Numbered from the stretch's first letter, positions 48,105-60,700 are shown. The stretch: 64,000 bases of DNA from Cubamyces lactineus (GCA_022376465.1 JACDTU010000022.1:372001-436000); one strand, 5' to 3'. A program made the numbers and translations. Notes: a model not told the origin generated them from the sequence alone.

Positions 48105-49034
48105 CCTTTCGCGCGGCGCGTAAGCGGAGTGTCAATTGCGGGTATGAATCCGCGCGCGACGCGTCCCTCGATCACAAACTTTTCTGCAACGTCGACGACC
48201 GTGCTGGTCTTTCTGTGAGTATCTTTTCTTGTTGTTCTTCGATGATGATACAACGTACCAAACCATACACATATCCACCGAAACTACGTGTGGACAACCT
48301 ACTTCAGTTTCAGCCTTGGCTGACTCTTCAACTTCTTCGCACGCCGTTTCGAACTGAAACTAACGCCATCCACCTTCAGCTTTTCAGGGTGTTTTGTTCC
48401 TTCGCTTGAGCACCGTTCAGTGTTGTAAATTGTGAGTACTCGCTTTTCTTCAGCCGCCCGAACGGATGAAATTCTATCGATGGGCGGACACGAACGCCCC
48501 CGGCCTATACCAAACTCTCTCGGTGTACAAATGTAGAGGGGGGTTCGGGGGCCTGCTGAAATGCATCGAGTAACTGACTCTGCACATCCTTCTTGATCGT
48601 CTTGAAGGCAGCTTGACTGACACGCTTCCCTACCAGGTTCTTGTATATGCCTGCGCTATTTCGGTCTGACGCCGACTGGTAGTTGTATTATATGTAGCGT
48701 AGTACTCGTTTATTCTGTCTTCATAGTGAAACGTATTGCAATGATCATGAGCTTTTGCTGCAGCTCCATTGCGTGTGTATGGCGACGTCGTTGCGTTTCG
48801 TACGCGTAAGTTGCGCGATCCGACGCGATCCCCTGACGCGCTGCGCGACCAGCTGATTCCAAATGGCGTCTCGCCGCACTTCTCGCGCTCTCACCTTGGG
48901 CCGTCACCATCGCGCCTTCACTCGACTTTCCCATTCGTCCCTCTTCTCTCTGCACGGCTCGAGAACCCATGACTGGCCTCGGCCGCTCTCATCATCGCAC
49001 TTGACCTCGCAACTGTCCGCAAGAATCAGCTCGG

Positions 49035-50986
49035 ATGGGCTTCGGTCGTGTCATCGCCGCTGCCGCCGCTGCGGCCCCTGCCGTGCGCGAACACTTGCTC
49101 CAATACCGCTCTCGCTCGCACTCGCACTCGCACGGCAGCAGCAGCAACAACTTAGGGGACGGGGACTTGGAGGCTCACGCGTGCACCCCCACCGCCGCTT
49201 CTGCTACCATCGCCGCCAGGGAGAACCGTAGTGTCTCGTACGCAGACGAAGAGGAAGACACGGAGACGGTGCGGAACTACCGACCCGAGGAGAGGCTGTA
49301 CGGCGCAGCGGAGGAGGACAGTAGTAGGATGGCGCGGAGACCGCTCCTCGGCGTGGACGTCCAGCAGGGCTCGCAGCATAGAGGAGGGGCGTATAGTCCG
49401 GCGGTGCAGTCGTATGGGACGATATTGAACGAGGGGACGTCGAGCCTTCGCGCCAGCCCGGAGCGGTACAGGAGGGATAGTTGGTTGGATAGGGTACCGG
49501 AGGAGGTTGCGGTGGATGGAGGCGCGGGTTTGGATGGGAGGGGGGACGAAGGGGATGAGGAGGACGATGAGTGGGATTTGGCGGAGTATGGGTACTACAG
49601 CGGTGAGTACTCTTCCCTTCGTGTTTTTTGATGTGAGGTGTTGTGCGGGCATCAGTGGGTGTCTCAACAAAGAACTTCTCCACTCCGCACATCTACACAT
49701 GGAGCCGTAAATTACATCTCCGAGAACTCTTCTGGGATGGCCATCGACTGCTAAGAGCAGCGTCACTCATTCTGCATCGCGCTAGGCTCGTACCAACGAA
49801 AAGTGGCCATCTATGGCCTTGTCCCCCTCACCTGCATAGTCTCATTCCTATTCTTCGCCAACCTCATTCGATGGGTTTGGCCTCCGCGCTTTCCCCCACC
49901 ATCGTCCTCGACACTCCCTCGTTCCTTCCCCTCACCACTCCCCGAGCTCCTTCTCTCCGCCGCCTTCTTCAGCCTCACACACGCACTGCGCGGGCCGCTC
50001 TACACTGCCGCCACAGTCCTCTTCGCCCCCGTCTGGGACACGCTCGCGTTCAACCTCGCCTACGTGCTCCTTAGCCAGTCGCTGCGCCTCGCCGCGCTCG
50101 CGCTCCTGCGCGTCCGGCACGAGATGGCGTACCCGCTTCCGACATGGCGCGATGGCGCATTTGCGACGGCGTGGTGGCTCGCGCTCGGGTGGGCCGTAGC
50201 GGAGGCGGCGACGAGCGTCGCGCAGGGGTATGGCCAGCTTGCGCTGTATCGGAGCGTGATGGTGCCTGTGGAGCGTGTCCGCGCGATATTGGAAGCATCA
50301 AGAACTGGAGGGAGCGCGTCGACGAGCGCGAATGGAAGTAGGGAGTATATGCCGCTGAGTCCGAGGAACGAACAGGCTTCGGGAAGCGCGGAGGGCGCGG
50401 CGGAGGCGCAGCAGGCGAATGGAGGCGCGAATGGGGTCGCGGCGAATGCGAAGTCAGGGCGGGGAACGCGGAGGAGAGAGCCGGTCAGCGTGGAGGACGC
50501 AGTGAAGATGGCGGTCGACCAGGACGTGGAGCAGCTCATCCACTTGCAAGAACGGGAGGAGCTCGAGGAAGTGTACGGGATGCCCGTCATCGTAAGGCGC
50601 ATCTTCCTCTTTGGCATCATCTGCTTGCTAATGTCACAGTCTATACTAACGACTTGTAGTACATCCCGGTCTTCGTCCCATGCCTGCAGCGCATCGACTC
50701 CTTCCTCTTCTCGCTCGGGTACACGCTCGTCCTCGCATGGGCGTACCTCCGCTCGCCGCTCTCCTTCCCGCCCGAGTACGAGCCCCCAGGCCCCCCGGGG
50801 ATGTACTCGAGCCACGCGCTCCTGCTCGCGTTCCCGCTCGTGGTGCTCGTGCACCTGGGATTGTCGGTGCTGCACTCGCCGCCAGTCCTGCCGAGGATCG
50901 GGGTGCATACGACGGCGTATGTCGGGCTGCTTGTTGGCCTGGGCGGGTTCTTTGCGGGGCTGGGCTTGTGGGGCGCGCTCTCGTAG
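49035..50986 (+). CDS. seven-helix membrane protein of unknown function
   Basis: I do not recognise the family. Three exons (49,035-49,602; 49,786-50,591; 50,660-50,986) give 566 residues with consistent phases. Residues 1-189 are hydrophilic, with His/Ser-rich and acidic stretches (DEEEDTETV; EGDEEDDEWDLAEY) ending in a GYYSG motif, so probably cytosolic and disordered. About seven hydrophobic segments follow: roughly 196-216 (VAIYGLVPLTCIVSFLFFANL), 235-255, 262-288, 305-335, a polar loop of about 125 residues with VKMAVDQDVEQLIHLQEREE, then 460-488 (ending GYTLVLAWAYL), 510-530 and 540-562. The polar loop is Ala/Gly/Ser-rich and could be regulatory. The next gene on the same strand also encodes a membrane protein with long disordered parts, but I see no sequence similarity by eye. 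Confidence 0.8.
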
Positions 50987-52205
50987 CGGTGTCTTTCCGG
51001 CGTTCTGACTCTGCGTTGTGCTCTCATCCACTTGGTGGCTCCTTCTGGCTCACTTGTGCAACATGCTCATGAGGCGACGTCATCGATATGCTTGTTGCGA
51101 TCTAGTATCATTCACGCATGTCTCCATTTTTACTCGTGTTTCCTTTGGTGGACGGTCTGCGCTATATATCCGTGTATTCTTGCATCGGTTTCCACACGAG
51201 TACCCACGTCGGCACCATTTGTAACATTTGCTTGGATAGAACTGTGCCTTGTTTATCAATCCCAGACTACCAGCTCTCCACGCGAGGGGGAAGGGGACAC
51301 ACAAGAGACCATCCTTGGAGTACTTTGGTGAATCGGGCGCGGATGGGCACCAGATCTCGCGTAGCGTTTAGAGTTGCGAGCGTGCAAGATTGGAGAGCGA
51401 TCAGGCGACGCAGCACTGCGCGGGAGGCCTGGGCGGGCAGATGTGCATATGATAAACATCGGATTGGTACGGTATGATATACTTATGTCGCCCGCGCGAA
51501 ACATTTATGTGGTGCGTGAAGACTGCGACGCTTTCTACAAATGCCCCGCAACCTCCCCTCGACCTCGACCACCACCACTAGCTCTTCCTCCACGTCCGCT
51601 GTGTCGTTCTCTCCTTCCGCCGGCCTCCGCTGCTTCTGCACGAACCCCCTGTCTAAAGTCTTGTAACATCTGATGCCTGAGCTAGAATTGCCATATATGC
51701 GCACCTGAGAGCGTCGCCTACGCCGCCATCAGACCGGATATGGGAAGGTCGCTTATGGGCCATGTCGAACAACACAACACCCGCCACCGTCACGGCCGAG
51801 AGCTCGGACGCGTCGACAGTCGGTCGGGCTGAGTGAGCCTTCGAGTTCAACCACATCGACGACCACCTCACCAGCCGTGTACATACCCCCTCTCGTGAGT
51901 GGCCCGCCTTCCGCGATACTGCGCGTGGCCCCGTGCGTTGTTGCCACACACGCGGGTAACTACGGACGTCTAACTGACACTTTAACTTTAGACGTACCCA
52001 CGCCGAGACGGAGACGCGCTCTCTCTCTAGTGCCCAAGTGCCGCAGACCGTAACGCCGCCTCCTCCACTGAGGACCCAGGGCTGCTGCTGCGCACACATC
52101 GACCGCTCCTTGTCCTCGTCATTAATATCGCCCGATAGCCTTGGGCGCACCGACACGGCCTTTGGCCAGCACGTCGTTTGAATCTGTGGCTGCCACTGTG
52201 ATTAG
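50987..52205. other. spacer between two membrane-protein genes
   Basis: This 1.2-kb spacer contains the 3' UTR of the first gene and the promoter of the second. A minus-strand frame of 167 codons (52,156-51,653) has no family signature. TATATA-like bases near 51,164 are not placed sensibly for either gene. Confidence 0.5.
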
Positions 52206-54318
52206 ATGGCCGCTGCCGTCTTCCTGCACAATGCCATCTTCACCACCGAGCCGCCTCCTCCGGCCTCGCTCGCACACCGTGTCCACACCAGCCCACCACA
52301 CCACCATCGCCGTGGGCCACACACCCGCCAGCTCTCGTCGGTCTCGTCTGTGACGCTTCAGACGTCGACCTCGGAGCACTCGCACCCAACCGAGCCACTC
52401 ATTCAACCTGGGAGCTCTGAGTCTTCCGTTTACCTCGACCTGCTCGCTCGCCAACCCACACATCCCAGCAGTCCACCTCCAACGAGTACGAGGGGCCTGA
52501 CACTTCAAGGAGATCCCGTCACGCCGAGAGAAAGGCGGAATATATGGGAGAAAGCTATCAGGCGGCGATTGAAGAGGCTGAGATGGGCAGGAAGGGCCTT
52601 GTTGGTGGTGATCTGTGAGTGCTCGAGATTTGCGTCAGATTGCGGCCGTATCTCATCTCAGTTCCACTCCCGGCGGCCCGCGAACCAAGGCGGCTGGGCA
52701 GTGTACAACACCGTGCGCTACTACGTGGGCGCGATGCAGCACCAATACCGTTACCGCCAAATCGTCGCGATCGTGCTTGGCTCCTGCTCCGCCCTGTGCG
52801 TAGCTTGTATACTTGTGTCTATCATCATCGCCGCCTCCGCGCCGCACCTGGGGTGGTACCACCGGCCCCGGTCGACCCACGTTCTCTTGCAAGACTTCCT
52901 AAATTATTCATCCTCGTTTTTCGTGCTCGCCCCTGCTGTCGCCAACTTTGTGCTTGTCTTTGTTTGGAAGAGCCCGTCCGACCCGCTCAACAGCCTCCAT
53001 GGCAGATGCCACTGGGACATTGACGTCGTGTGGTCAGGCCTTGGCGGCCAGTGTCACTCGTCGCCCGCATGGGGCACCTGGCTCGCGGGCGCACTCGTCC
53101 GCCTGATCCTCACCGTTGGCGTCATCGTACGTTGTATCCTCGCCTGCACGTCAGTTACGCTTGCTGACTCCAAGGCTCGTCCGCTCGCAGATCGCATACC
53201 ACGCCGTGTCCTACAAGTATCTGATCACACGACAACCGTCGCGCCGCAGGCACAACTCCATCTTCCGGCACTCCGCCGCCTCGTTCCCGTCCGCATCCGT
53301 CCGCACTGGCACCTCTGCGTCGTCCCGCAGCTTCCGGGCGATGACGACCGCCTCGAGCACTACCGCACCCGTCTCTGCATCTACCGACGGCGCCGGGAGC
53401 AGCGGTGGCTACCCGTCACCTATGCGCGAGCGCGCGGTGAGCTTGAGCGACAGCGAGCCGCGCACGCTGCGTAGCTCCCGATCGCGGATCATGGCCCAGG
53501 ACATTTCGCCCTCAGGGTCCAAGGTCATCCGCCGCGCTGTGTCCGCCAACGCGCTCAAGTCCGCGGCTCGCCAAGACGCTTTGCGCGAGACGTCGCCGTC
53601 GTCGTCGGACGAAGACCTCCCCGGACACGATTTGGACGACCGCTACGGCAGGCCTTTGTACCGCGAATCTGGCGCGTACTCTTCTGTGCCCCTCGCGAGC
53701 CCGTCACGTGGAGGTAGTGGCGGTGGCAGTCCAAGTGGCAGCGGCGGGGCGGGCGCCAACGCCTGGGACCCCGTCGCCGACTCTGAGCTGAACACGTTCG
53801 CGGCTCAGTTCCGAGCCCTCGTCGAGCAGGTGTCGCGCGAGACAGACGAGGCGGTGGCGTACGCGCAGGCCGACCGCTACAGCTCCGGGTACTACTCGGG
53901 GAATGACCGAGATGACGCCGCGGCGCGAGTCGTCGCAGTCGGCCGGACGATCCACCGCATGCCCACGATTGAGTCGCTCGGCTCGCACGAGGTCATGAGC
54001 CTCGCGAGCATGCAGGGCGCCGCGTCGCGTCCATCGACACGCTCCAATACGCTCAGCAATGGGGATGCGCCGCCCAGTAGAAGCGGGAGCCGCGCCAACA
54101 GCCTCGACGCGGCCGTCTCGCTTTCGCTCTCGCTGGACGCGCCGCTTGGCGGGGTAGTGAGCGAGATGGGTGAGCTCACACCGAGTCCGACGACGAGCCA
54201 GAACGGCGCGTCACTGTGGGGGTCGAAGAGCACTGGGTCCTACCACACTGCAATTAGCGTGCGCACGGAAGGCACCGGCACGGGGACGAGCACGGGGACG
54301 GGGACGGAGGAGCGATGA
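52206..54318 (+). CDS. four-helix membrane protein with long disordered tails, unknown function
   Basis: I do not recognise the family. The favoured model has exons 52,206-52,614, 52,702-53,126 and 53,191-54,318 (653 residues). A stop codon sits directly before the ATG in frame. The first intron (87 bases, GTGAGT...GGGCAG) is a multiple of three and has no stop, so reading through gives 682 residues; splicing is preferred because it joins ALLVVI to LYNTVRYYV into one helix, whereas the unspliced form inserts a polar stretch. Hydrophobic segments lie near 129-146, 157-182, 206-225 and 263-288. Between the last two is a Cys/Trp-containing loop with HGRCHWDIDVVWSG. Residues 1-110 are His/Pro/Ser-rich. 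The C-terminal 360 residues are Ser/Arg-rich with many likely phosphorylation sites and end in a Gly-Thr repeat. A receptor or transporter role is possible but not shown. Confidence 0.76.
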
Positions 54319-57300
54319 GTCTTGCGATGCAGGGCTGCGTCAGCCCCGGTGCGCCTTCCAGTCTCGCTGTCGAGTCGCAGTGCGCTGCTGGTGGCCTGGG
54401 CTGGCACCTTGCCTGGAACGAGAACTCTCATACCGTTTAGCGGACCTCGCTGCTGGAACATCATACACTCACTTTCGGGGGATCGGCATGCGGCCGGACG
54501 GACTGGATGATTGGGTGGACGGACGGACGGATCGGGTTGCCTATACCTTACTTATGGAATGCACTGTGCGATCTCCCTCCTTACCTCACACGCGTCACGC
54601 CTCACACTCATTGCACATTGCATTGCATCGCGCCTCAGAACATACACTCCCGCACGCACACGCGCCTGTACTACTGTACTCACTCTGCACTCTCGAACGC
54701 TCGAACATTGGGAAACGCACCCGTCGCTCGTACATCGGACGTAATAGCAGCGTAGCAGCGGCAGCGGCCCGCAGTCATAGTTGGTGCTATTGCTGCTGCA
54801 GGCACCTTGCATACGCTGGGCCCCTTGTGCGTGCCGCCTCCTAGACGGGAGAAGGTGGGAGGCTTCCTGAACAGGGAGCCAAGACCCGTCCCCTCGTCGC
54901 TGTAACCTGACCGCCGTAACGAGCACGGCATGCACTGCCCAGAGCAGTCTGTCCTGCCGCTGCTCTTCGGCAGTTCTCCCTTTGAGCAGCGGACCCTCGC
55001 GGGTCACCCGTCACGTCGTTCGTCGCTCGTCCGCTGGGCCCTGCGCAGTGTGCACAGAGCCTAGAGGGGCCCCACTTCGAGGTGCGTCCGCCGCATGGGG
55101 GAATGATAACGCGATTGAGTTTTGCTCGCTTACGCGCCGATGGAGCTCCTGGCCTCTCTGCCCAAACGACCGCGCCGGGGCAGATGTGTCAGCGGACGGC
55201 GTGGCCACGCACGGAGGCGAGGGTTCGGACGGTCGAGAGCGGGTGCTCGACGGGCGAAGGTCGACGTGTCCCTGCCGACGGCGACCGCGAACGTTCAGTC
55301 AAGATCGTGATCGTCCTCTCTGGGCCGGTAGGATGGGGGCGAGAAGTCCGGATCGCCGCGCCCGCCTCTGGCTGCGCTGTGATCCAGCGAGCCTCGTGTC
55401 TCTCAAGCCGACGAAGGTGCCCCTGGTCGCACATGCCTGCAGGATACGAGACTGGCGTCTCGCGAGCCACGGGTTCTCGTTCTTCACTCGGCCGGCCACC
55501 CACCCTTAGCGCGGACGCGTCTTCGGTGACGAGAGCGGGAGAACGAAGTCCGAGCAGCCGTGCCGCAAAGCGCGAGTCGACAAGCACAGCTAACCCGCTT
55601 TGGTCCTGCAGTGGGGGGAAGGAAGGTGGGTCGGCGGACGAGTGTCCCATCGGATGAGCGACTGCCTGGCTGGGTGGCTGATACGCTGCTCGCTCGCCGA
55701 GGGGTTATCTGCGGCCGCGGCCGTCTGCGAGAGTGGGGGTTCTGCACGCCCGCGGAACGCCTTCCGATCCTGCTGACTGGCCCCCTCGCCCGCCTCGTGG
55801 CACGAGGATAGGGGCGACGGGCCCTCCAATACAGTCCCTACGACAGCGCAGGACGCCGCAGGTTACGGCACGTACCGTCCTAACGCGGCCAAAAATTTCC
55901 TTCCCCGGCCGTGGGCTGTCTGCCGTGCAGAGTGCTGAGTGCGTGCTGCTGACGGGGTGCGGCCGGTGTCTGGGGACGCTCGGGTGGGCTCACGCTTCGT
56001 CAGCTAGCGTTGCATTAGAGGTACTTTGGCACGTCGGGGCACCACTCACCTAAGGGCCGGCTACGGGGGACGGTGGTTACTATTATTATGGGCAACGAGT
56101 CGTTCATTTCGGGCCCAGCCACATAATAATTCGTCAGCACTTTTCTGACGGTAGCGGTTGACGGCAGGACTCACGTATGGCGTCGAGGTGAGTGTCCGCA
56201 CTATGTAATAGGGTCGCATGAGCGCTGACAGCCCAGGCATTAGGTCAGCTCGAACGGCGGCGAGCAACGAGAGGGCAGCTCCAACGAGCATTTCAGGTAG
56301 CGCAGCCCACACGCCAGGCGTCTACGGTGACTGGCGGCCCGGGTGCGTGTGGATGCAGTATGCAATTCCCGGGGGGCACATGCGTCGTGGACGTATCCTC
56401 CGCCATCGTGTCGGCTCAAAAAGGCGTTTGGCGAGTCTATCCGGGCGAGAGAAGGATTAATATCGAGCACTAAAGGCTTCCGAGATGCATACCCCGTACT
56501 GTAAGTGCGCGTCCGCAGGCTTAATGTGGCGTTAGGCTTTGCTCAATGGATTGGTGCGTGGTGCAGGGGATGCGGACTGGTACGACCAGCTGAAGAGCGG
56601 TGAGTGGTTGGGCAGCCGAGAGGGAACGCTGATGGCCCAAATTGCGAATGCTGCGTGCGATGGCGGACTTGGAGGACGATGGACGGTTGCAGGGATGGGA
56701 AGAGGTGTTACACCGTTGTATACGCCTTTACGGACGGTGAGACGCCGCGGGGGAGCCGAAGAGATGCTCCGGTGCAGATCTTGGCGGCGGACGCGTCCAT
56801 CGACATCATCATCCATCATCGACATTCTATTCAACGCGCATGTCCGAAGCCCTGGGTCCGATAAGAATCGCGCGAATACCGGAGCGAGCGACCTGGCGCT
56901 TGGCCCCACGCCAAAGAGGACTGGATATTGAATGCGCATCGATAGGAGCTCGCGCCTGCACGCTCGACAGCCCACGTCCCCTCGCCTGCGGTCCTTTCGC
57001 ACTGCCGTCCTGATCGCAGATTGCGTCCACGGCCGAATAAACTCACCCGGTGCGGTGCGGTGCGTCATCCCTCTGTTCTCGCACCCCCGCTCGTCCCTAG
57101 CCGGGTCAATTACGTGCTCACTAGACGTCACAACTATAGAATATACCATCCGATCATTACTGGCGAGGCCTATGTACGAAACGAATCCAGGGGAAGGGTG
57201 ACGATACAGGGGAAGGAGGACGCGATCAAAGGACGAAGAGAAGAAAGGAAGTGTACAGGGACGGCGACAATATACAGCCCAAGAAAACAATCCGGGAGAA

Positions 57301-57350
57301 CCCTTGGCTCGGCGGCGAGAGGGGACGTGGGATGATGAGGACGATGATGG
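54319..57350. other. stretch with no recognisable gene
   Basis: The first part is the 3' UTR of the preceding gene and the last part that of the Zn2Cys6 gene. Long frames exist on both strands at 55.1-55.8 kb and a minus-strand frame of 252 codons spans 57,290-56,532, but all overlap others in opposite phase and none shows a family motif. Confidence 0.45.
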
Positions 57351-57705
57351 CTACTGCTTCTGGGCAGAGCTGTAAGCGAATGGTCGGTCAGCCAGCCGTC
57401 TTACTTTCTATGACGCATCAGCCACTTACACTGGCATGTAGATGCACGCAATCCCACGCCTCTGGCAGTTGGCGCACGTCGTGCGGCCGTCGCATTTCAG
57501 CTTCCGCCCTGAAGGCAAGGAGAAGGAAAAGAAAGGAAGAAGAAAAAGGAGTGGCGGCAGTCAGATTGGCGTGCGCGATCTAGCACATGCACTAGATCGT
57601 CGTACCTCTGCAGAACTGGCATGCCATGGGCGTCCGCCGAGGCACCTTCTGCTTGCCAGCTGCGCCCTGGTCTCCGCGCTCGCTGTCGGACTGGTTGCCG
57701 CTCAT
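57351..57705 (-). CDS. minimal Zn(II)2Cys6 zinc-cluster protein, 65 residues
   Basis: Three minus-strand exons (57,705-57,606; 57,508-57,430; 57,369-57,351) give only 65 residues. Residues 28-57 form a complete fungal binuclear zinc cluster: ACQFCRGRKLKCDGRTTC followed by ANCQRRGIAC, spacing C-x2-C-x6-C-x5-C-x2-C-x6-C, with the basic RGRKLK loop that contacts DNA. Before it are 27 hydrophilic residues rich in Ser, Glu and Lys; after it only IYMPVSAQKQ. There is no coiled-coil linker for dimerisation and no fungal transcription factor middle domain. Introns of 97 and 60 bases have good GT...AG ends and all phases agree; the stop TAG follows directly. By family it should bind CGG-type DNA sites in the nucleus. 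It could act as a competitor or a subunit that binds an activator. An unseen downstream exon is the main alternative. Confidence 0.85.
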
Positions 57706-60700
57706 AGCCTACACGATGGCCGCGGGATCGACGTCAGCTTTGCCCTGTACTGAGTAATTTTTTGGCGCGCACCTGGGTCGAGTTCATGCTGGACAACGAT
57801 TTCGGGCTGGCAAGATGTGCAGGCTAACGAGGGAGGGGGGAGTGAGAGAACAATGGTTGTGTGCGGGGTGGGGAGATCAATACGACCCTTCGAGCGGAAA
57901 CTTTATATGCAGCGGACACGAGCCACGATGACCATTCCGGCGTCAGCAACTCTGTCGGCGAACTTGCATCAGGTTTGGGCGAATCAGCCCCCACCAGCCT
58001 CTCCTTGCAGAGGTCACGCAGAACGCGAGGTCGATCCCGGGCGGTTGCGTGCGCGCGCGCTGCGGAAACCGGTGAGGAGGCCAGGCGGATTCGGACGAGA
58101 AGCGGTCAATAGAACGAATATCCCTACTCGGACACGAATTCGAGGGTAACGACTCGGCAAGTCGGGGACAGGCTGCTAACCCAAACCGAGCACCTCTCCA
58201 GCAATCCTGCTCACGAGCAGATTCATTTCCGGGAGGGTGTTCGTTTCGTGAATCGACGCGTCGTCTGAGAGGCGTGGACTGCACCAAGCAGCACTAGACT
58301 CCGCGCCGCGCGCACCAATTTTAATCAGAGCGCCTCCACCCCCTCATTCTCCCCCTCTACGCTGCTTCTCGGAGAGCTAGCTCTGTGCGCCGTGCCATTG
58401 GAGACCGTCGATGAATGCTAGCTGCGTAAACAGAACGCGCCCCGGAATTGTTCGGTACTTGATGGGCTGCACTGCGCTCGCAGACAGGTGGGTCCAGCAC
58501 GCTCTAGGCTTCGTGATATGAGAACGCGTAGGGGAGTTCTCCTGCCTATCTAGAGCGCTGCTCGCGATGGTGGTTGCCCAATTCGTTGCCGCAGGGTGCT
58601 TCCCACCACCTCGTAAGGAAGTCGCAAGGATTCAGCGGCACCAAAGTGCAAGAAGTCGGAAGATCCATCAGAAGTTGGTTAGTACGGGAAGTTGGTTGGA
58701 CGGAAGCTCAAGCTCAGGGCATGCAGCCAAAGACTGTAACCTTGCAAGTCGCCGTGCAGCGCGTCGATCTCGAGGCCAATCGCACCTCAGACGGAGAAGC
58801 AGGTCATGAACGGCTCCCTGCTGAGCGATGCGAGTAGAGTACGTATAGCCTTGCGGACGAGCTGCACGACGATGACCATCTTGCATGTGGCGGCGTGGAT
58901 CATCATCTGCGCTACGCGTCTGCGCCGCCAAAACCACTGTGCCTAAGCCCACGTGGCATTGTATACACCACTTACTTACTCCTCTCCTAAAGAGGCAAGT
59001 GGTTATGGCTTGAACAAAGCTGTGGTTACACGGCCATTCCCTCGCACACACTCGCGCTGTATGTCCTGGGAGTGGGAGTCTTCTCCCTCTTCTCGTACCT
59101 CTCGCCACCACCAGCTCTCGCGACCCGCCCATCACGGATTCCAAAGACGATATAGAACACGTAATCCCGCTCAATACTCGTAATATAGATCTCACGACGC
59201 TACTTCCGCTTCTTCGATTCTTTGTACTGAACGCCGTATTGTGACCCGCTCTCACGGCATCGCAGCCTCCCATGGAGTTCCATCGATAATGCAAGGTTCG
59301 TTCGACCACCGCCGCCCCACTCTTCCCGACGATTTCCGCACCAGCGCGAGCGGATAGAACGCGACACGACGTGATGCCTCGAATGCGGTACGTAGGCACC
59401 GAGCTGAGAGACAGTTGACACTGACGCCCCTCGATATCCCATATGCCGTACTGCCGTCAGTGTCCCAAGACTATTCATGTCATCGGGCGAGGCTCATCCC
59501 CGGTGCCCAGCGTCGGTATAAAACTCGTTGCTGATCCCCTCGCTCCTTCATTTGCGCACAGTTGTATTGCCAGCGGGCGACTGGCACCCGCTCGGCCCCC
59601 CACCGCCACACCCGAGCCCGGGCGTGATTAAACTTCTAGCGTCGCCCATCGCCCGACCCTGCGATGAGACCCAAGCGAGCTACCGCCGCACGCACCCTTC
59701 CCTCTCACACCCAATGACTCACTGCTGACCCACGCTGCAGCCCTCATCCCTCATCCCGTTTCTCGGAGACGCACGAGAGAGGAAGCAGACGGGGCCCAGC
59801 TCAGACTGCGGTCTGCGCCACCACACAGGCCATACAGTCATACAGTCATTCCCGTCCGTCCCTAGGCCGGATGTCTCGGATAGGACAGGCCCTCCCGTGC
59901 GGTGAGCGGCTTTAATGCGGCGTCGAATCTCCTACGTCGAACGGTAGGTCCCTCGGCCGCGCTCACCTTGGGTCTTTGGATCCTGGGGCCTGAGACATGA
60001 GACCTGAGCCTTGAGCCTCGCACGTACACCAGCCATCAGCCAACCAGTGCGCGATACGACACCGTGTATGTGGAGCAGGAGCCCGGGACGAGGGCTCGCT
60101 CGCCCTCTCCTGTCAGGCCGTCCCTGCAATCATATCCGTCCTGCCCAAGCCCGAGGAAGATCCTTTGCTGCCTCAAGGAGGGCCTTCTCGCCAGCCACCA
60201 CGCGCGTTCTTCGCTATCGGCCGTTCATACATGCACGCGCACGCCACCTGGCATCCCGGCACTCTCGCTCCTCTGGGATTCTCGGCTCTGGGTGTGCGGC
60301 CGTGCCCAATCTGCCCAATCGGGCGCGCACCGCTGCGCGCAGCCGGCCGCACCACGCACCTTGTAGCTGCTGCCCGTTTCTAGGACCGAAATCGGTATGG
60401 TCTGCGTCTCCAGGGGTCGTCGCTCCACGCCGCTCTGCGCTGAGATGTAAGTATGTGGTAATGGCTGTGGGCGTGGTGGATGACCTTCGCGCCATCTGTG
60501 TCCAACGGGCGATCAGACCGCTGCAAAGCGCATCGGGCGTGGGCGCAGCCTGCTCCTTCGCTGCTGTTCAACTCAGACATGGACATGATCGAGGCGAAGG
60601 CTCCGGCGTTTGAGCACGGACTTAGCCAGACTGTGCTTTCCCCATTTGTCGGCCGTGCAACGTTGAGCTGCACGTTGAGCTTGACGCTCCATGCCCCGTT

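Larger units (their letters stand above)
47131..49034. promoter_or_regulatory. divergent region between fes1 and the 7-TM protein, with inverted repeats
   Basis: This 1.9-kb spacer separates two divergent genes. It contains two diverged inverted repeat arms at 47,417-47,530 and 48,003-48,104. A short frame starting at 48,146 and running to a GTGAGTATC donor could be a tiny first exon, but the only in-phase continuation gives about 30 residues. A 122-codon frame from 48,863 overlaps the start of the next gene in another phase. No other gene is visible. Confidence 0.5.

Noticed and set aside
48863..49231. 122-codon plus-strand frame as a gene
   Set aside because: It overlaps the first exon of the seven-helix protein, which has the better composition and continues through two spliced exons. 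It is kept only as a possible upstream frame.
27175..54318. A biosynthetic or defence gene cluster in the middle of the window
   Set aside because: The recognised genes belong to unrelated housekeeping processes. No polyketide, peptide or terpene synthase, P450 or transporter set is present, and the EthD protein alone is not enough.
56532..57290. Minus-strand open frame of 252 codons downstream of the Zn2Cys6 gene
   Set aside because: It lies after the zinc-cluster gene's stop, overlaps plus-strand frames, and shows no domain. It is probably 3' UTR and spacer.
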